64,000 nt of DNA, taken from assembly GCF_021728295.1 (NCBI RefSeq), contig NZ_JAKJXE010000009.1, positions 186,001-250,000 on the forward strand, written 5' to 3'. Below the pieces are notes generated by a model that did not search any database, had not been told where the DNA came from, and saw only the letters and a list, made by a program, of their open reading frames with translations. This stretch comes from Pseudomonas petrae. GTDB taxonomy: Bacteria > Pseudomonadota > Gammaproteobacteria > Pseudomonadales > Pseudomonadaceae. Both the position numbers and the translations under genes were made by a program. Positions 54,471 to 64,000 of the stretch are shown one piece after another (the stretch's first letter is position 1; the number at the start of each line of letters is the position of its first letter).

Positions 54471-55826
54471 TCACTTGCTCGCTTCAAATAACGCCATCGC
54501 CTCGACATGCGCTGTCTGCGGGAACATATCGAGGATTCCGGCACGTTTTAAACGGTAGCCCTGCTTGATCAATTCAGCGGTGTCGCGCGCCAGCGTTGCC
54601 GGGTTGCACGACACATAAAGGACGCGCTGAGCGCCCAGAGACTTGAGCTTGCCTACGGCTTCGAACGCCCCGTCACGCGGCGGATCGAGCAGCACTGCGG
54701 CAAAACCTTCCGCCACCCAGGCCGCCTTGTCCAGTGGCTGCGACAGATCGGCCTGATAAAACTTCACGTTGCTTAAACCGTTGCTGGCGGCATTGGCCGT
54801 TGCCCGCTGAACCATGGTGTCGACGCCCTCCACGGCCACCACGTCGCGCGTCATTTGCGCCAGCGGTAGAGCGAAGTTACCAAGCCCGCAGAACAAGTCC
54901 AGCACTCGTTCGTCCTTGCGCGGCGCAAGCCAGGCCAGGGCCTGCTCGATCATCGCGGTGTTGACCTGAGCGTTGACCTGCACGAAGTCGCCGGGGCGAT
55001 AAGCCAGGGATAGATTCCACGGTTCCAGGCGGTAGCCCAGTTGAGCGGAAGGGTCGACCGGTTGTGGCTCGCCTTCGCCGTGCAACCACAACTGAGCGTC
55101 ATGGGTTTCGCAAAAGCTTTTAAGGATCGCTAGATCATTCTCGGGCAGCGGCGCGGTGTGCCGCAGCAGCACGGCAGTGGCCGATCCGCTGAACAGCTCG
55201 ACATGCCCCAGCGCCTGAGGTTTGCTCAAACTCCGAAGCATGGGCGCCAGCGCCGTCATGATCGGCTGCAAGGCCTGTACCAGCACCGGGCATTGTTCGA
55301 TGGCGATGATGTCCTGACTCGCCGCGGCGCGGAATCCGACGTCCAGCCGTTTGGCCCGAACGTCCCAGCGCACGGCGACGCGGGCGCGGCGGCGGTAGGC
55401 AAATTCATCGCCGGTCAGGGGCGCGGCCCATTCCTCCGGCTCAACGCCGGCGATGCGGCTCAATTGCTCGGCGAGCATGCTCTGTTTCAGGGCGAGCTGT
55501 TCGGTGTGGGGCAGGTGCTGGGTGCTGCAACCGCCGCAACGGCCGAAATGCGGGCACGCTGCCGGGCGGCGCAGAGGGCTGGCCTGGAACACGCGCTCGG
55601 TGCGGGCTTCGACCACTTTACCGTGGGCATTGAGCACGCGGGCCTCGACCTCTTCGCCGGCCAGACTGCCCATGACAAACCAGGTGCGGCCGTCGACGAA
55701 ACCGATGCCGCGACCGTCATTGGCAAGACGCTCGATGTTCAGACGCTGTTTTTTACCGGTGGGGACCTGCGTGGTCCGGGTGCCACCGCTGGGCTGGAAA
55801 CGCAGGCCTGCATCACGCTTGGCCAT
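54471..55826 (-). CDS. rlmD: 23S rRNA (uracil(1939)-C(5))-methyltransferase
   Basis: RlmD (RumA) methylates U1939 of 23S rRNA. The 451-residue protein has a TRAM domain near the start, a 4Fe-4S Cys set in CPHFGRCGGCSTQHLPH, SAM motif DLFCGLGNFALPLA, and catalytic Cys in YVSCNPATLARDTA. The start codon at 55826 overlaps the cysM stop. It is flanked by cysM and relA in the conserved Pseudomonas order. Confidence 0.96.
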   Translation of the reverse strand: MAKRDAGLRFQPSGGTRTTQVPTGKKQRLNIERLANDGRGIGFVDGRTWFVMGSLAGEEVEARVLNAHGKVVEARTERVFQASPLRRPAACPHFGRCGGCSTQHLPHTEQLALKQSMLAEQLSRIAGVEPEEWAAPLTGDEFAYRRRARVAVRWDVRAKRLDVGFRAAASQDIIAIEQCPVLVQALQPIMTALAPMLRSLSKPQALGHVELFSGSATAVLLRHTAPLPENDLAILKSFCETHDAQLWLHGEGEPQPVDPSAQLGYRLEPWNLSLAYRPGDFVQVNAQVNTAMIEQALAWLAPRKDERVLDLFCGLGNFALPLAQMTRDVVAVEGVDTMVQRATANAASNGLSNVKFYQADLSQPLDKAAWVAEGFAAVLLDPPRDGAFEAVGKLKSLGAQRVLYVSCNPATLARDTAELIKQGYRLKRAGILDMFPQTAHVEAMALFEASK

Positions 55827-56728
55827 CAGTTGGGCGCATCGTAGACGCCGGTCGACAGGTAACGGTCGCCGCGGTCACAAATGATCGCGACCATCACCGC
55901 GTTTTCGACTTCCCGGGACAGCCGCAGCATGCCGGCAACGGAACCACCCGACGACACGCCACAGAAAATACCTTCTTCCCGCGCCAAACGACGCATGACG
56001 TCCTCGGCTTCGGCCTGGCCCATGTCCATGATCCGGTCGACGCGGTCGGCCTGATAGATGCTGGGCAGGTATTCCTGAGGCCAGCGGCGAATGCCCGGAA
56101 TCGACGCGCCATCCATAGGCTGGAGGCCGACGATCTGGATGTTCGGGTTCTGTTCCTTGAGGAAACGCGAGGTGCCCATGATGGTGCCGGTAGTGCCCAT
56201 GGAGCTGATGAAATGGGTGACGGTGCCGCCGGTCTGCCGCCAGATTTCCGGGCCGGTGCCGACGTAATGGGCTTGGGGATTGTCGCCATTGGCGAACTGG
56301 TCAAGCACTTTGCCGTGGCCTTCAGCCTGCATGCGTTCGGCCATATCACGGGCGCCTTCCATGCCCTCTTCCTTGCTGACCAGAATCAACTCGGCACCGT
56401 AAGCGGTCATCGCCGCTTTGCGTTCGGCACTGGAGTTGTCCGGCATGATCAGGATCATGCGATAGCCTTTGATTGCTGCGGCCATGGCCAAAGCAATGCC
56501 GGTGTTGCCGGAGGTGGCTTCGATCAGGGTGTCGCCGGGGTGGATCTGCCCGCGCTGTTCGGCGCGGGTAATCATCGACAGCGCCGGGCGGTCCTTCACG
56601 GAACCGGCCGGGTTATTGCCTTCGAGCTTGAGCAGCAACGTGTTGCTGGTGTTCCCGGCCATGCGTTGCAGACGCACCAGCGGGGTGTTGCCGACGCAAT
56701 CGGCGATGGTTTGATACTGCAGGGTCAT
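55826..56728 (-). CDS. cysM: Cysteine synthase B
   Basis: CysM is a PLP-dependent O-acetylserine sulfhydrylase able to use thiosulfate. The 300-residue protein has PLP Lys in NPAGSVKDRPALS, the loop EATSGNTGIALAMAAAI and the late GVSSGGSVAGMLRL. The frame begins at the ATG at 56728. Its 3' end shares one base with the rlmD start. It is next to the REPIN-rich gap before the sensor-kinase gene. Confidence 0.95.
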   Translation of the reverse strand: MTLQYQTIADCVGNTPLVRLQRMAGNTSNTLLLKLEGNNPAGSVKDRPALSMITRAEQRGQIHPGDTLIEATSGNTGIALAMAAAIKGYRMILIMPDNSSAERKAAMTAYGAELILVSKEEGMEGARDMAERMQAEGHGKVLDQFANGDNPQAHYVGTGPEIWRQTGGTVTHFISSMGTTGTIMGTSRFLKEQNPNIQIVGLQPMDGASIPGIRRWPQEYLPSIYQADRVDRIMDMGQAEAEDVMRRLAREEGIFCGVSSGGSVAGMLRLSREVENAVMVAIICDRGDRYLSTGVYDAPN

Positions 56729-57139
56729 GGCGTGTTCGCGATCCAGACGTGCGGGGGTCGCCTATCATACCGGCAATCGCTGCCAGCCCATATCACGCAA
56801 AGTGAGGGGGTTATCGCTGAAAGGAATAAGGCATGTCCGGATCGGCACCGCACACAATTTTCGGCCTGCACAAAATCCGCAGGAGCCGGCTTGCTGGCGA
56901 ACGCGTTGGGTCTGAAAAGAAGATGTCGACTGATCCACCCCGTTCGCGGGCAAGCGCGCTCCTACACCGATCCAGGCCAGACGCAGGCCTTCCGGGATAT
57001 GCAAGTATCTGTAGGAGCGTGGCTTGTCCCGCGATCTGGCGCGCAGCGGCAACAAGCCTGCCACCGGTGTTTTCCCCGATCCACCGCGCGAACCGATTCC
57101 ACGACCGGTTCCCGGCCGATCGCGGGACAAGCCACGCTC
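56729..57139. repeat. REP cluster: chimeric A/B REPIN and type C REPIN
   Basis: 56879-56965 is a REPIN with a B-type left arm (GCAGGAGCCGGCTTGCTGGC) and an A-type right arm (TTCGCGGGCAAGCGCGCTCC). 57011-57143 is a type C REPIN (GTAGGAGCGTGGCTTGTCCC to GGGACAAGCCACGCTCCTAC) whose end lies inside the sensor-kinase stop. No gene is seen. Confidence 0.88.
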
Positions 57140-58528
57140 CTACAAAGGGATTTGCGTCCTACGCAGATGTCGGGCCGGCAACCGCATGATCATCCGCAGC
57201 CCCTGCCCGGTGTTCTCCGCCCACAAGTCCCCGCCCTGCAGGCGCAGCGAGTTGCGGGCGATGCTCAAACCCAGGCCGAAACCACCGTCGCCAGGACGGG
57301 CGCCGTCCAGGCGGATGAACGGCGCAAATATCCGCTCGAGATCGCCCTCGTCAATCCCGCCGCCCTGATCTTCCAGCCACAACAGCCAGTCATCGCCGTC
57401 GCGCCGCCCGTCCAGGCGCACGATGCCCTCCGGCGGTGAATGGCGGATGGCGTTGCGCAGAATGTTTTCCAGCGCCTGGGCCAGGGTATTGAGATGGCCA
57501 CTGACCCAGCATTCGCTGTCCAGATCGCAGCGCAACTGACGGGTCGGCCAGCAGGTTTCGAAACAGGCGTCATCCACCAGCATCTCCCACAGCGCCACCA
57601 CCTGAATGTCCTCACCGGGGAGTTTTTCGCGCTCGGTGTCGAGCCAGGCCAGCTGCAGGGTGTCGTCCACCAGCCGGCGCATGCCATCCACTTCCCGGCT
57701 CAGGCGCTCGCGCAGTTCGGGCAGGCTTTGCTCGCTGTCGCAGGCCACCCGCAGGCGACTGAGGGGCGTGCGCAGTTCGTGGGAGAGGTCACGCAATAAC
57801 TGCTGCTGGACCTGCACCGTCGAATGCAGGCGCGCGGCCATGTGATCGAAGGCGCGGTTCAGCTCGCCCAGTTCATCACGGCGCTCGGTCATCTGCGGCG
57901 ACAGCCTGCTGGTCAGCCGATCCGCGCGCCATGCGTTGGCCTGTTCGCGCAGTTGATTGAGCGGACGAATCAGCAGGCGATACAGCCCCACGCTCAGCAG
58001 CAGGGTGAACAACGCGGGAATCAGCACGTTGGTCAGCACCTGTCCGATCAGCGCATAACGCCCCGGCTTGAAGCGCTCGGGCAGTTCGATGACCAGACTG
58101 CCCGCGTCCGGGCTGCCGGGAAAGGCGATCTTCAGCCAAGGCACGGTCTTCTGCCGCGTGCTCATGGGCCAGTCGATGCCGCGCATGAAGGTCAAGCGCC
58201 GGGACTGCTCGCGGGTCAGCGGCGTGCTGCCGAGTGATTGCAAATCGCTGCCGATCACCCCGACCCAGCCGGTTTCCTGTAGACGGACCTGCTTCAGCCA
58301 TTCGTCGATGCCGCGCTGGCCGCCTCTGGTCCAGGCCTCTTCAGCCTGCGTCCCATGGTCGTTGAGCACCTGACGGGCCTCGGCGCTCAGATAAGCATTG
58401 CGGGTCTCGATGTAGCGCCCCCAATACCAACTGAGCCAGATCATCAGCAGGCAGAAACAGACCAGCAGAACGGCCAGTTTCCAAAACAGCGAATGCCGGC
58501 CGGGCAGCCTTTTGCGTGGCTCAACCAT
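57140..58528 (-). CDS. Sensor histidine kinase (PirS-position)
   Basis: This 462-residue membrane kinase has TM segments near residues 16-36 (LAVLLVCFCLLMIWLSW) and about 175-195. HAMP follows, then the phospho-acceptor His in RDLSHELRTPLSRLR. The N-box is NILRNAIRHSPPEG and the G-boxes are DQGGGI, GFGLGLSIA. The terminal residues are TQIPL, and TAG is provided by the REPIN at 57011-57143. P. aeruginosa PirS occupies this position between gacS and cysM; the assignment is positional, and the PirA receptor gene is missing here. Confidence 0.9.
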   Translation of the reverse strand: MVEPRKRLPGRHSLFWKLAVLLVCFCLLMIWLSWYWGRYIETRNAYLSAEARQVLNDHGTQAEEAWTRGGQRGIDEWLKQVRLQETGWVGVIGSDLQSLGSTPLTREQSRRLTFMRGIDWPMSTRQKTVPWLKIAFPGSPDAGSLVIELPERFKPGRYALIGQVLTNVLIPALFTLLLSVGLYRLLIRPLNQLREQANAWRADRLTSRLSPQMTERRDELGELNRAFDHMAARLHSTVQVQQQLLRDLSHELRTPLSRLRVACDSEQSLPELRERLSREVDGMRRLVDDTLQLAWLDTEREKLPGEDIQVVALWEMLVDDACFETCWPTRQLRCDLDSECWVSGHLNTLAQALENILRNAIRHSPPEGIVRLDGRRDGDDWLLWLEDQGGGIDEGDLERIFAPFIRLDGARPGDGGFGLGLSIARNSLRLQGGDLWAENTGQGLRMIMRLPARHLRRTQIPL

Positions 58529-58536
58529 TCAACACC

Positions 58537-59283
58537 TCAGCCATCCAGCACCGCCGCCGTCAGTACGTAGCCTTTGCCCCACACCGTGCGCAGCTGACGC
58601 GCCTGATAGCCGACGGCCTTGAGCTTGCGGCGAATCTGGCTGATGTGCATATCGAGGCTGCGGTCGTGTTGGGAATAGCCGCGCTGCAAGACGTGCTGAT
58701 ACAGGAAGGCCTTGCTGAGGACGTCTTCGGGGTTGCGCCACAGGGTGTCGAGCAGGCGGTATTCGCTGCCGGTCAATTGCGCCGGGGTGCCGGCGAAGAA
58801 CACGTCACAGCGCCCTTCGTCGAAGGTCAGACTGTCTTCGTCGGGTCTCTCAGTGTCGGGAACGTGATCGTTCGCTGTCAGGGCGTGGAAGCGTCTTTCG
58901 AGGTCGACCCGGCGCAGGATCGCCTCGATGCGCACGCGCAGCTCATCGACGCTGAAGGGTTTGGGCAGGTAATCGTCGGCGCCGTTTCGGAAGCCGGTAA
59001 TGCGGTCGGCCTCGGCACCCAGGGCGGACATGAGGATGATCGGCATGGTGTGGCGGCGGCGCAGATGGGTGAGGATGTCGAGGCCGTTCATGCCCGGCAG
59101 CAGGATGTCCATCAGCACCACATCAAAGGGTTCGCGTTGCGCGCAGGCCAGCCCTTCGGCGCCGTTCTGGCACCAGGTCACCTGAAACCCGCAGCGATCG
59201 AGCTGATCATGAACGAACGCACCGAGCACGACATCGTCCTCGATGGCGAGTATGTGGGGGCGGTGGATGCTGGCGGGAGTCAT
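58537..59283 (-). CDS. OmpR-family response regulator (PirR-position)
   Basis: The 248-residue protein starts at the ATG at 59283 (MTPASIHRPHILAIEDDVVL). The receiver has phospho-Asp in VVLMDILLPGMNG, with acidic EDD and Lys in LPKPFSVDEL. The C-terminal winged helix ends DMHISQIRRKLKAVGYQA and VWGKGYVL. The in-frame start at 59394 lies near REPIN sequence and is less likely. Its cognate kinase starts 8 bp downstream, so the two form an operon. Confidence 0.9.
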   Translation of the reverse strand: MTPASIHRPHILAIEDDVVLGAFVHDQLDRCGFQVTWCQNGAEGLACAQREPFDVVLMDILLPGMNGLDILTHLRRRHTMPIILMSALGAEADRITGFRNGADDYLPKPFSVDELRVRIEAILRRVDLERRFHALTANDHVPDTERPDEDSLTFDEGRCDVFFAGTPAQLTGSEYRLLDTLWRNPEDVLSKAFLYQHVLQRGYSQHDRSLDMHISQIRRKLKAVGYQARQLRTVWGKGYVLTAAVLDG

Positions 59284-59638
59284 TGGCGTCTGCGACTGAT
59301 TCTCAAGACGCGGATTATTCAAGATTGCACGCGGCGGAGCAATGCCGGCCTGCCGGCGATGCGTTCTTTTTAGTAGGACTGGATGCATTCCCATAGTGGG
59401 ACCGGCTTCAGCCGGGAACAGGCCAATTTGGGCGCCATCAAATCTGCGGTGTAACGCCCGACGCCTTCCCGGCTAAAGCCGGTCCTACAAGGGAAGTGTC
59501 CAGTTCCATCATGTGTGCACGCGCCGGTCCCACTGTGTGCAGGAAGCGCAAATGACTACACTGCGCAGTGATTGCGCGTCATACGCTGCATTGGCGCAGC
59601 GGTTGCCTGAATTCGTGCCGGGTTGTTGGAGAAGAAGT
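59284..59638. repeat. gacS upstream region with a type D REPIN
   Basis: A REPIN spans 59396-59488 (GTGGGACCGGCTTCAGCCGG to CCCGGCTAAAGCCGGTCCTAC), matching the three at 22278-22582. The segment carries the regulatory start of gacS on the right (GGAGAAG 4 nt before the GTG at 59639). No gene is seen. Confidence 0.85.
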
Positions 59639-62392
<2,754 letters not shown>

Positions 62393-62458
62393 TCCAGGTC
62401 AAAGACCTTTGCTCTGTGATGGATAGGCTATGAGCCCCCCCGGTCTGCCGATTGACCT

Positions 62459-62615
62459 GCAGGAGTCGGCGTGCTGGCGAACGCGGTGGGTCAGGCTAAT
62501 TGAGGGCGCTGGCAGATCGCGTTCGCGGGCAAGCGCGCTCCTACAGGGGATCTCGGCAACGCACGCATCGTGGGCGCACACAAAATCCGTAGGAGCCGGC
62601 TTGCTGGCGAACGCG
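62459..62615. repeat. Chimeric REPIN plus single type B REP
   Basis: 62459-62544 has a B-type left arm (GCAGGAGTCGGCGTGCTGGC) and an A-type right arm (TTCGCGGGCAAGCGCGCTCC). A lone B-type REP (GTAGGAGCCGGCTTGCTGGC) starts at 62589, 65 bp after the A-type right arm starts at 62524. This repeats the spacing at 41591/41656. The ldhA leader follows. No gene is seen in 62393-62684. Confidence 0.87.
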
Positions 62616-62684
62616 GTGGATTGGCGTCAGGCCCAGCATCCACGTTCGGCGCGACATTGCAGGCCCATCTATAAAGGAGCACCC

Positions 62685-63671
62685 ATGCGCACGCTTATCT
62701 ACAGCAGCCAGACCTACGACCGCGAGAGCTTCCTCGGTGCGCAGATCGCGCCGGACATCGAACTGCATTTCCAGCCCGCGCGGTTGACCCTGGACACGGT
62801 GGCGCTGGCCGATCAGTACGAGGTCGTCTGCGCGTTCATCAATGACGACCTGAGCGCGCCAGTTCTGGAGCAACTGGCCGCAGGCGGCACTCAACTGATC
62901 GCGCTGCGCTCGGCCGGTTTCAATCACGTCGATCTCGCCGCCGCCAAGCGCCTGGGCCTGAGCGTCGTTCGCGTCCCGGCCTACTCGCCCCATGCCGTGG
63001 CCGAACACGCGGTGGCGTTGATCCTCTCGTTGAACCGCCATCTGCACCGCGCCTACAACCGCACCCGCGACGGTGATTTCAGCCTGCACGGCCTGACCGG
63101 TTTCGATCTGGTGGGCAAGACCGTCGGCGTGGTCGGCACCGGGCAGATCGGTGCGACATTCGCGCGGATCATGGCGGGCTTCGGCTGCGAACTGCTCGCC
63201 TACGATCCGTACCCGAACCCGCTGGTCGAAGCACTGGGCGCCCGCTATCTGCCCCTTGACGAACTGCTCGCCGAAGCGCAGATCATCAGCCTGCATTGCC
63301 CGCTCAACGATCACACGCGGCATCTGATCGACCCGGATTCGCTCTCGCGCATGCAGCGCGGGGCGATGTTGATCAATACCGGGCGCGGCGCGCTGGTGAA
63401 CACGCCGGCGCTGATCGACGCGCTCAAGAGCGGCCAGTTGGGCTACCTCGGGCTGGACGTTTATGAAGAGGAAGCGCAGCTGTTTTTCGAAGACCGCTCG
63501 GACCTGCCGCTGCAGGACGATGTGCTGGCGCGCCTGCTGACATTCCCCAACGTGGTGATCACCGCCCATCAGGCATTTCTGACCAAAGAAGCCCTTGGCG
63601 CCATCGCCCAGACTACGCTGGATAACATCACACGTTGGGCAGCAGGCAGCCCGCAGAATATGTTGCAGTGA
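62685..63671 (+). CDS. ldhA: D-lactate dehydrogenase (2-hydroxyacid dehydrogenase family)
   Basis: LdhA reduces pyruvate to D-lactate with NADH. The 328-residue protein has catalytic Arg in LRSAGFNHVDLAA, the Rossmann loop VVGTGQIGATFARI, Glu in GLDVYEEEAQLFFED and His in VITAHQAFLTKEAL. The ATG at 62685 follows AAAGGAG at 6 nt. It is immediately downstream of gacS, as in other pseudomonads (PA0927-PA0928). Confidence 0.95.
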   Translation: MRTLIYSSQTYDRESFLGAQIAPDIELHFQPARLTLDTVALADQYEVVCAFINDDLSAPVLEQLAAGGTQLIALRSAGFNHVDLAAAKRLGLSVVRVPAYSPHAVAEHAVALILSLNRHLHRAYNRTRDGDFSLHGLTGFDLVGKTVGVVGTGQIGATFARIMAGFGCELLAYDPYPNPLVEALGARYLPLDELLAEAQIISLHCPLNDHTRHLIDPDSLSRMQRGAMLINTGRGALVNTPALIDALKSGQLGYLGLDVYEEEAQLFFEDRSDLPLQDDVLARLLTFPNVVITAHQAFLTKEALGAIAQTTLDNITRWAAGSPQNMLQ

Positions 63672-63756
63672 GCCCGCGTGCTGCCGGTCACAGGGTCGTC
63701 GGCAGCGAGAATTCATCCTCTAAAGTGTTAGCATGCGCGCCTATTTGGAGACCCCC

Positions 63757-64000
63757 ATGGCCGAACACGATTTCCGTTACAGCATGCTCACCCCGCAACA
63801 CACCCTGATCGAATGCCGCAGCCTTGCCGTCGGTCGCTATCAAGTGACCGGCAACGGCGGCTCGATCAAGCCTGACGACGTGCTGCTGGTCACCGTCAAA
63901 GGCAGCAAAGAGTTGTTCATGCGCCTGAACGTGGAAAAAGTCCGCCACCTCATCAACCCGACCGGTCAGTGGGTGGCCGTTGCCAACGGCCCGGCGTTCA
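63757..64000 (+). CDS. Hypothetical protein, 5' portion only (cut by window end)
   Basis: The ATG at 63757 starts MAEHDFRYSMLTPQHTLIEC; 81 codons are visible. GGAG lies 6 nt upstream. The segment KPDDVLLVTVKGSKELFMRL is beta-rich and no signal peptide is seen. It occupies the PA0926 / PP_1648 position beside ldhA; I do not recognise a function. The protein continues past the window. Confidence 0.75.
   Translation, partial: MAEHDFRYSMLTPQHTLIECRSLAVGRYQVTGNGGSIKPDDVLLVTVKGSKELFMRLNVEKVRHLINPTGQWVAVANGPAF

Noticed and set aside
59513..59638. Upstream extension of GacS
   Set aside because: The 42 extra codons would lie beside REPIN sequence; GTG at 59639 gives the standard 917-residue length with a good ribosome-binding site.

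Overview
The window is chromosomal DNA from a Pseudomonas, most likely of the fluorescens/putida/syringae lineage. Three things support this. Gene order follows known Pseudomonas blocks: gyrA-mtnA-mtaD-ubiG-mupP-SDR; cysM-rlmD-relA-mazG next to gacS-ldhA; purMN next to DUF2066-perM-hda. Coding is GC-rich, with long spurious antisense ORFs. Intergenic spaces are loaded with Pseudomonas-type REP/REPIN palindromes. I see no prophage, insertion sequence, CRISPR array, rRNA or tRNA gene.

Layout. 1-2498 is gyrA (minus, C-terminus cut by the window edge). 2804-7631 holds methylthioadenosine salvage (mtnA, with the divergent deaminase gene), ubiG, the muramate-6-phosphate phosphatase mupP and a short-chain dehydrogenase. 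7910-12146 is a c-di-GMP patch: a GGDEF cyclase convergent with a TenA-like gene and a membrane GGDEF-EAL protein. 12418-19645 carries an ABC exporter, a DsbA-like thioredoxin-fold protein, trhO, a BolA protein, a DUF2059 protein, class II fumarase, a flavodoxin-fold oxidoreductase and a small DUF6316-like protein. 19658-24990 has a DTW protein, a LysR regulator divergent from guanidinobutyrase, three tandem REPINs, an acyl-carrier-like small protein lacking its serine, a 41-residue PA1414-like protein and an NCS1 transporter. 25354-32046 holds rmuC, a 0.96-kb gene-poor gap, two uncharacterised proteins, a FadL porin, a glutathione-peroxidase-like protein and a GlxA-type regulator.

32161-41285 is the cobalamin operon, ten tightly packed and mostly overlapping minus-strand genes (cobO, cobB, bluB, cbiB, threonine-phosphate decarboxylase, cobQ, cobU/P, cobT, cobC phosphatase, cobS) behind a cobalamin riboswitch. 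Together they cover adenosylation, amidation, aminopropanol attachment, DMB synthesis and nucleotide-loop assembly. The corrin-ring genes are not here. 41832-50476 contains two tandem NlpC/P60 lipoproteins, a sirtuin, hda, perM, a DUF2066 gene, purM, purN, a DUF3108 gene and a small protein. 50551-56728 holds a DUF2058 gene, mazG, relA, rlmD and cysM. 57140-63671 carries a two-component system positionally like PirRS, then gacS and ldhA. The last gene is cut by the window end.

The least explained items are the serine-less acyl-carrier-like protein, the phage-lysozyme-like cytosolic protein at 28300, and the REPIN landscape. The REPINs include a triple tandem array, chimeric REPINs, a composite repeat with fixed spacing, and one element that supplies a stop codon. 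No clearly new multi-gene system is evident.
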